Source: Thiotrichaceae bacterium
GTDB taxonomy: Bacteria > Pseudomonadota > Gammaproteobacteria > Eutrophobiales > Eutrophobiaceae
DNA length: 64,000 nt
Assembly: GCA_012960105.1 (NCBI GenBank)
Contig: DUBV01000050.1
Span: 1 to 64,000, forward strand
Reading direction: 5' to 3'
How positions within the stretch are numbered: the first letter of the stretch is position 1; every line of letters starts with the position of its first letter. The translations under genes and the position numbers were made by a program. Below the pieces are notes generated by a model. The model was not told the origin of the DNA. It worked only from the letters and a program-made list of their open reading frames with translations, and did not search any database. Below are positions 60,899 through 64,000 of this stretch, piece by piece.

Positions 60899-62029
60899 TT
60901 ATCGTGCTGCTTTTACATCTGATGGCTGAACCATATCGCCAGCATCATTGCCCCATGAATTTCGTTCATAGGTAATTACAGCAGCAAGATCGACATCGTT
61001 TAACTGGCCTTTGAATGCTGGCATTAAATTCTTACCATCAAGTACCTTGCTTATATGGTCGCCAGCAGGACCTGTAGCAATCGGACTGCCCGCTAATGCA
61101 GGGAATAAACCGGCAGCGCCTTCACCTTGTGCCATATGGCAAGCAGCACAGTTGGCTGCATAAACAGTAGCGCCTTTTTCCATTAACTCAGCCATGGTCA
61201 TGTCTTTACCAAGTGCTGCTTCAGCTTTTTCAGCCTTCTTTTCTTCAATCCAAACTGCGTAATCTTCTTTTGTTACCGCGTGTACAACAATAGGCATGAA
61301 ACCATGGTCTTTACCGCAAAGTTCTGTACATTTGCCTCGGTATGTACCGACTTTCTTGATGTTGGTCCAGTTATCATTGATAAAACCAGGAATCGCATCT
61401 CGCTTCCAACCCAAATCAGGCACCCACCATGAGTGGATAACATCCGATGCTGTTGTCAAAATTCGTATTTTTGTATCGATTGGTAGAACTATTGGGTTGT
61501 CGACATTATTCAAATAATTATCGATTGACTCTGGATTGATACCTGAGTCAATTTGAGCGGCTGCTCGATCATCTGCATGTAAAGCACTGACGATAGTGAT
61601 ATCTTCATCAAGATAATCATATTGCCATTTCCATTGATGACCTGTGACTTTCAATGTCATTTCCGCATCACCTGTCTTTTCCATAAAAATTAAAACTTGC
61701 GTAGCAGGAATAGCCATACCGATTAAGATTAAGATAGGAATAACGGTCCAGATGATTTCAGCGGTCGTACTGTGATGAAATTGCGCTGCAACCGCACCTT
61801 TTGATTTTCTATGATGGAAAATCGACCAAGTCATGACCGAAAAGACTACGATGCCGATAACGGTCACAACATACAAAATAATCATATGTAATTCATAGAC
61901 TCTGTGACTGGTTTCAGTGACACCTTCTGTCAAATTGAGCGGATATTCGGCCAGCACTGCCCCGCTCACTAGAAATAATGAAACTGCAATTAGACCAAGC
62001 ACAGTTCGTTTTAATTTATCGACTGACAT
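60899..62029 (-). CDS. ctaC: Cytochrome c oxidase subunit II with C-terminal cytochrome c domain
   Basis: CTELCGKDHGFMPIVV CuA motif; CAACH haem motif. Confidence 0.96.
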   Translation of the reverse strand: MSVDKLKRTVLGLIAVSLFLVSGAVLAEYPLNLTEGVTETSHRVYELHMIILYVVTVIGIVVFSVMTWSIFHHRKSKGAVAAQFHHSTTAEIIWTVIPILILIGMAIPATQVLIFMEKTGDAEMTLKVTGHQWKWQYDYLDEDITIVSALHADDRAAAQIDSGINPESIDNYLNNVDNPIVLPIDTKIRILTTASDVIHSWWVPDLGWKRDAIPGFINDNWTNIKKVGTYRGKCTELCGKDHGFMPIVVHAVTKEDYAVWIEEKKAEKAEAALGKDMTMAELMEKGATVYAANCAACHMAQGEGAAGLFPALAGSPIATGPAGDHISKVLDGKNLMPAFKGQLNDVDLAAVITYERNSWGNDAGDMVQPSDVKAAR

Positions 62030-62325
62030 ACAACATTCCTCAGCATTGATGGTTTTTGTAATATTTCTTTAAAATTTTTGTAATTCTTATTGAAGGCTAC
62101 CTTGCCGTGGTTAATTTGCGCTATACCCATAGTCGCTACCACATTGTCATCTACTATTAAAATGACACAACACCCTGATATCTTTAAATCTATTTCAAAA
62201 CTAAAGAACTCAAAACATTGTCGAGTCGAGCTAACTGCTCTCTCTCGGTGCGACAATATGCCATATTCGCCATTGTTTGCAACCTTCTTGATCTTGATCA
62301 ATTTATTATTGCAATAATAAAATAT

Positions 62326-63003
62326 CTAGGAGATATCAGATAGGTCGATATTTTCAAATAATTTGTCTGGTTCAAAATTTACCATATAGGGTAAATCTGC
62401 AATATGCGGACATTCTAAAGCTGCTTTTATCGTTTCAATTGTTTCTTCATGAAACAGGTAGTCTTTATCTAACCGATTGCTCACCCAGCCCTTTAAAATC
62501 AAGCCATCAGCCTTGATTGCCTCAGCGGTTAGCAGGGCATGATTTATACAGCCTAGCTTTAATCCCACCACCATAATTACTGGCAATTCTAAAGACCGGA
62601 CTAAATCTACAAGGCTTTCCTTGTTTGAAAGAGGAACCCGCCATCCACCTACGCCTTCAACTATCACATTTCTGCTATTAGATGCTAGCTCTCTATAGCA
62701 TGCAATAATTTGATTTAGATCAATTTTTTCATTTTTTTTACTCGATGCGATGTGTGGCGCGACAGCTAATTCAAATACCGCAGGGTTTATTAAATGATAG
62801 TCCGTTGATTTGCTGCAATACCGCATTATTAATTCGGCATCTTCGTTTATTATCCTGCCGTTTTTAAGCCTAGCTCCTGACGCTATCGGTTTCATTCCAG
62901 AAACTTGATGCCCCTGGTTTTTTAAAGCTGTCATTAGAGCAAGTGTAAACCGGGTTTTTCCTATCCCTGTATCTGTTCCTGTAATAAAAATACCTTTGGA
63001 CAT
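62326..63003 (-). CDS. bioD: Dethiobiotin synthase
   Basis: FITGTDTGIGKTRFTLAL, GMKPIASG, VEGVGGWRVPL. Confidence 0.95.
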   Translation of the reverse strand: MSKGIFITGTDTGIGKTRFTLALMTALKNQGHQVSGMKPIASGARLKNGRIINEDAELIMRYCSKSTDYHLINPAVFELAVAPHIASSKKNEKIDLNQIIACYRELASNSRNVIVEGVGGWRVPLSNKESLVDLVRSLELPVIMVVGLKLGCINHALLTAEAIKADGLILKGWVSNRLDKDYLFHEETIETIKAALECPHIADLPYMVNFEPDKLFENIDLSDIS

Positions 63004-63005
63004 GA

Positions 63006-63911
63006 TTACTTTGGTTTTCGACTTGCCAGATCTTTCTTTAGATCTGCTAGTGATATGGTTTGAATATTTGTATCTGTCTTTATATTTTTTACCGTTTCAG
63101 ACTTCCAGGCATGCCCATATATGACTTCGTAAGTTGCCGGCAATTTATTATTCTTTCTATACGACTCGTAATGTTTCATGACTTTTTGCAGGCGTTGCTT
63201 TCCCGTTAGCGTCTTTCTTCGGCCATTATTAACATTGTGTGCGCCTATATTTTTTAACTCACGCATTAATTGCTTACATCCATCATAAGTTAAAATAATA
63301 TGCTCGATGCTCAGTACGGGAGCATCCATACCATTTCGCATTAATGAGTCACCTATGTCATGCATATCTACAAACGCATTCACATGTACTTTGTTATCGA
63401 CCTTGCGCCAACTCTCTCTTAGTTCCTTTAAGGTATCTGGACCAAAGCTGGCAAACATAAACACACCGCCAGGTTTTAGTACGCGTTTAATTTCAGAAAA
63501 CACCTGATCGAGATCATTGCACCACTGCAACATTAGGCTGCTAAAAACACAATCAACACTATTATTTACTAAAGGAATTTTATTTGCATCGGCACATAAA
63601 AAATGATTATTTGAGAAAAATCTCGGTGTGTGTGTACGTGAGTTTTTTATCATCTCCACAGAAATATCAACTTGATATATCTGCGCTTTTTTAAACAGTT
63701 GTTTTAATAGTCTTGATCCATATCCTGTGCCCGCACCTAATTCTAGTATTGTTTTAGGCTTAATCTTTATATGTTCAAAAGATTCAATTAACCGATCAGC
63801 TACTGTTTGTTGTAATAGAGCAGCATCATCATACTTTGTAGCGGCGACATTAAATGCCTCGCGCACACTTTTACTATCAAGCTGATAATTATTTTGTATT
63901 GAATCTTTCAT
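63006..63911 (-). CDS. bioC: Malonyl-[acp] O-methyltransferase BioC
   Basis: FNVAATKYDDAALLQQTVADRL, ILELGAGTGYGSRLL, DCVFSSLMLQWCNDL, FASFGPDTLKELRESW. Confidence 0.94.
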   Translation of the reverse strand: MKDSIQNNYQLDSKSVREAFNVAATKYDDAALLQQTVADRLIESFEHIKIKPKTILELGAGTGYGSRLLKQLFKKAQIYQVDISVEMIKNSRTHTPRFFSNNHFLCADANKIPLVNNSVDCVFSSLMLQWCNDLDQVFSEIKRVLKPGGVFMFASFGPDTLKELRESWRKVDNKVHVNAFVDMHDIGDSLMRNGMDAPVLSIEHIILTYDGCKQLMRELKNIGAHNVNNGRRKTLTGKQRLQKVMKHYESYRKNNKLPATYEVIYGHAWKSETVKNIKTDTNIQTISLADLKKDLASRKPK

Positions 63912-64000
63912 TTAAATTGCTCATTGATGAATTCATCAATTATTTTGATGGTTTCGTGTTGTTTACTAATGAATGGTGCGTGACCACAATTATTTATAAC
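63908..64000 (-). CDS. bioH: C-terminal end of a BioH-like alpha/beta hydrolase (runs off window)
   Basis: Manual translation ...VINNCGHAPFISKQHETIKIIDEFINEQFK*; GHAPF motif, ATGA overlap with bioC. Confidence 0.75.
   Translation of the reverse strand, partial: VINNCGHAPFISKQHETIKIIDEFINEQFK

Noticed and set aside
62011-62317. ORFs 62011..62301 (minus, 96 aa) and 62090..62317 (plus, 75 aa)
   Set aside because: They overlap each other on opposite strands, show no recognisable domain, and one overlaps the ctaC start; probably noncoding leader.

Overview
The window looks like a gammaproteobacterial chromosome segment, mostly housekeeping genes with a few accessory patches. From left to right it holds: a DksA/TraR zinc-finger protein and 2-Cys peroxiredoxin; a PhoX-like protein and malic enzyme; a PilZ gene with three tandem PilT/PilU ATPases; yggS-proC-yggT-yggU; xthA/pyrE; slmA-argB-algC-dut-coaBC; radC-rpmB-rpmG; a GldA/F/G-like ABC system with a DUF4340 protein; mutM; tpx; ggt-coaD-rsmD; two M16 peptidases; ftsY-ftsE-ftsX-rpoH; an accessory region with decayed genes (about 37-42 kb); an ABC-2 exporter; msrA/msrB; a large cytochrome oxidase superlocus; and bioD-bioC-bioH(partial). 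The most notable observations are: (1) an exact CIRCE-type inverted repeat (TTAGCACTC-N9-GAGTGCTAA) directly upstream of rpoH; (2) an accessory oxidase block of about 8 kb (uncharacterised membrane protein, multicopper oxidase with a displaced T1 site, membrane-tailed cupredoxin, CoxB/CoxA/two CoxIII/CoxIV), positioned as if inserted between ctaA and ctaB; (3) two copies of a hairpin-rich, MITE-like intergenic repeat abutting stop codons inside operons, with apparent compensatory changes in its stems; (4) three genes disrupted by apparent single-base homopolymer losses (EamA transporter, formyltransferase-like, class 3 lipase). No tRNA, rRNA, CRISPR array or intact IS element was recognised. 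All calls come from reading the sequence and supplied ORFs; no database searches were run.
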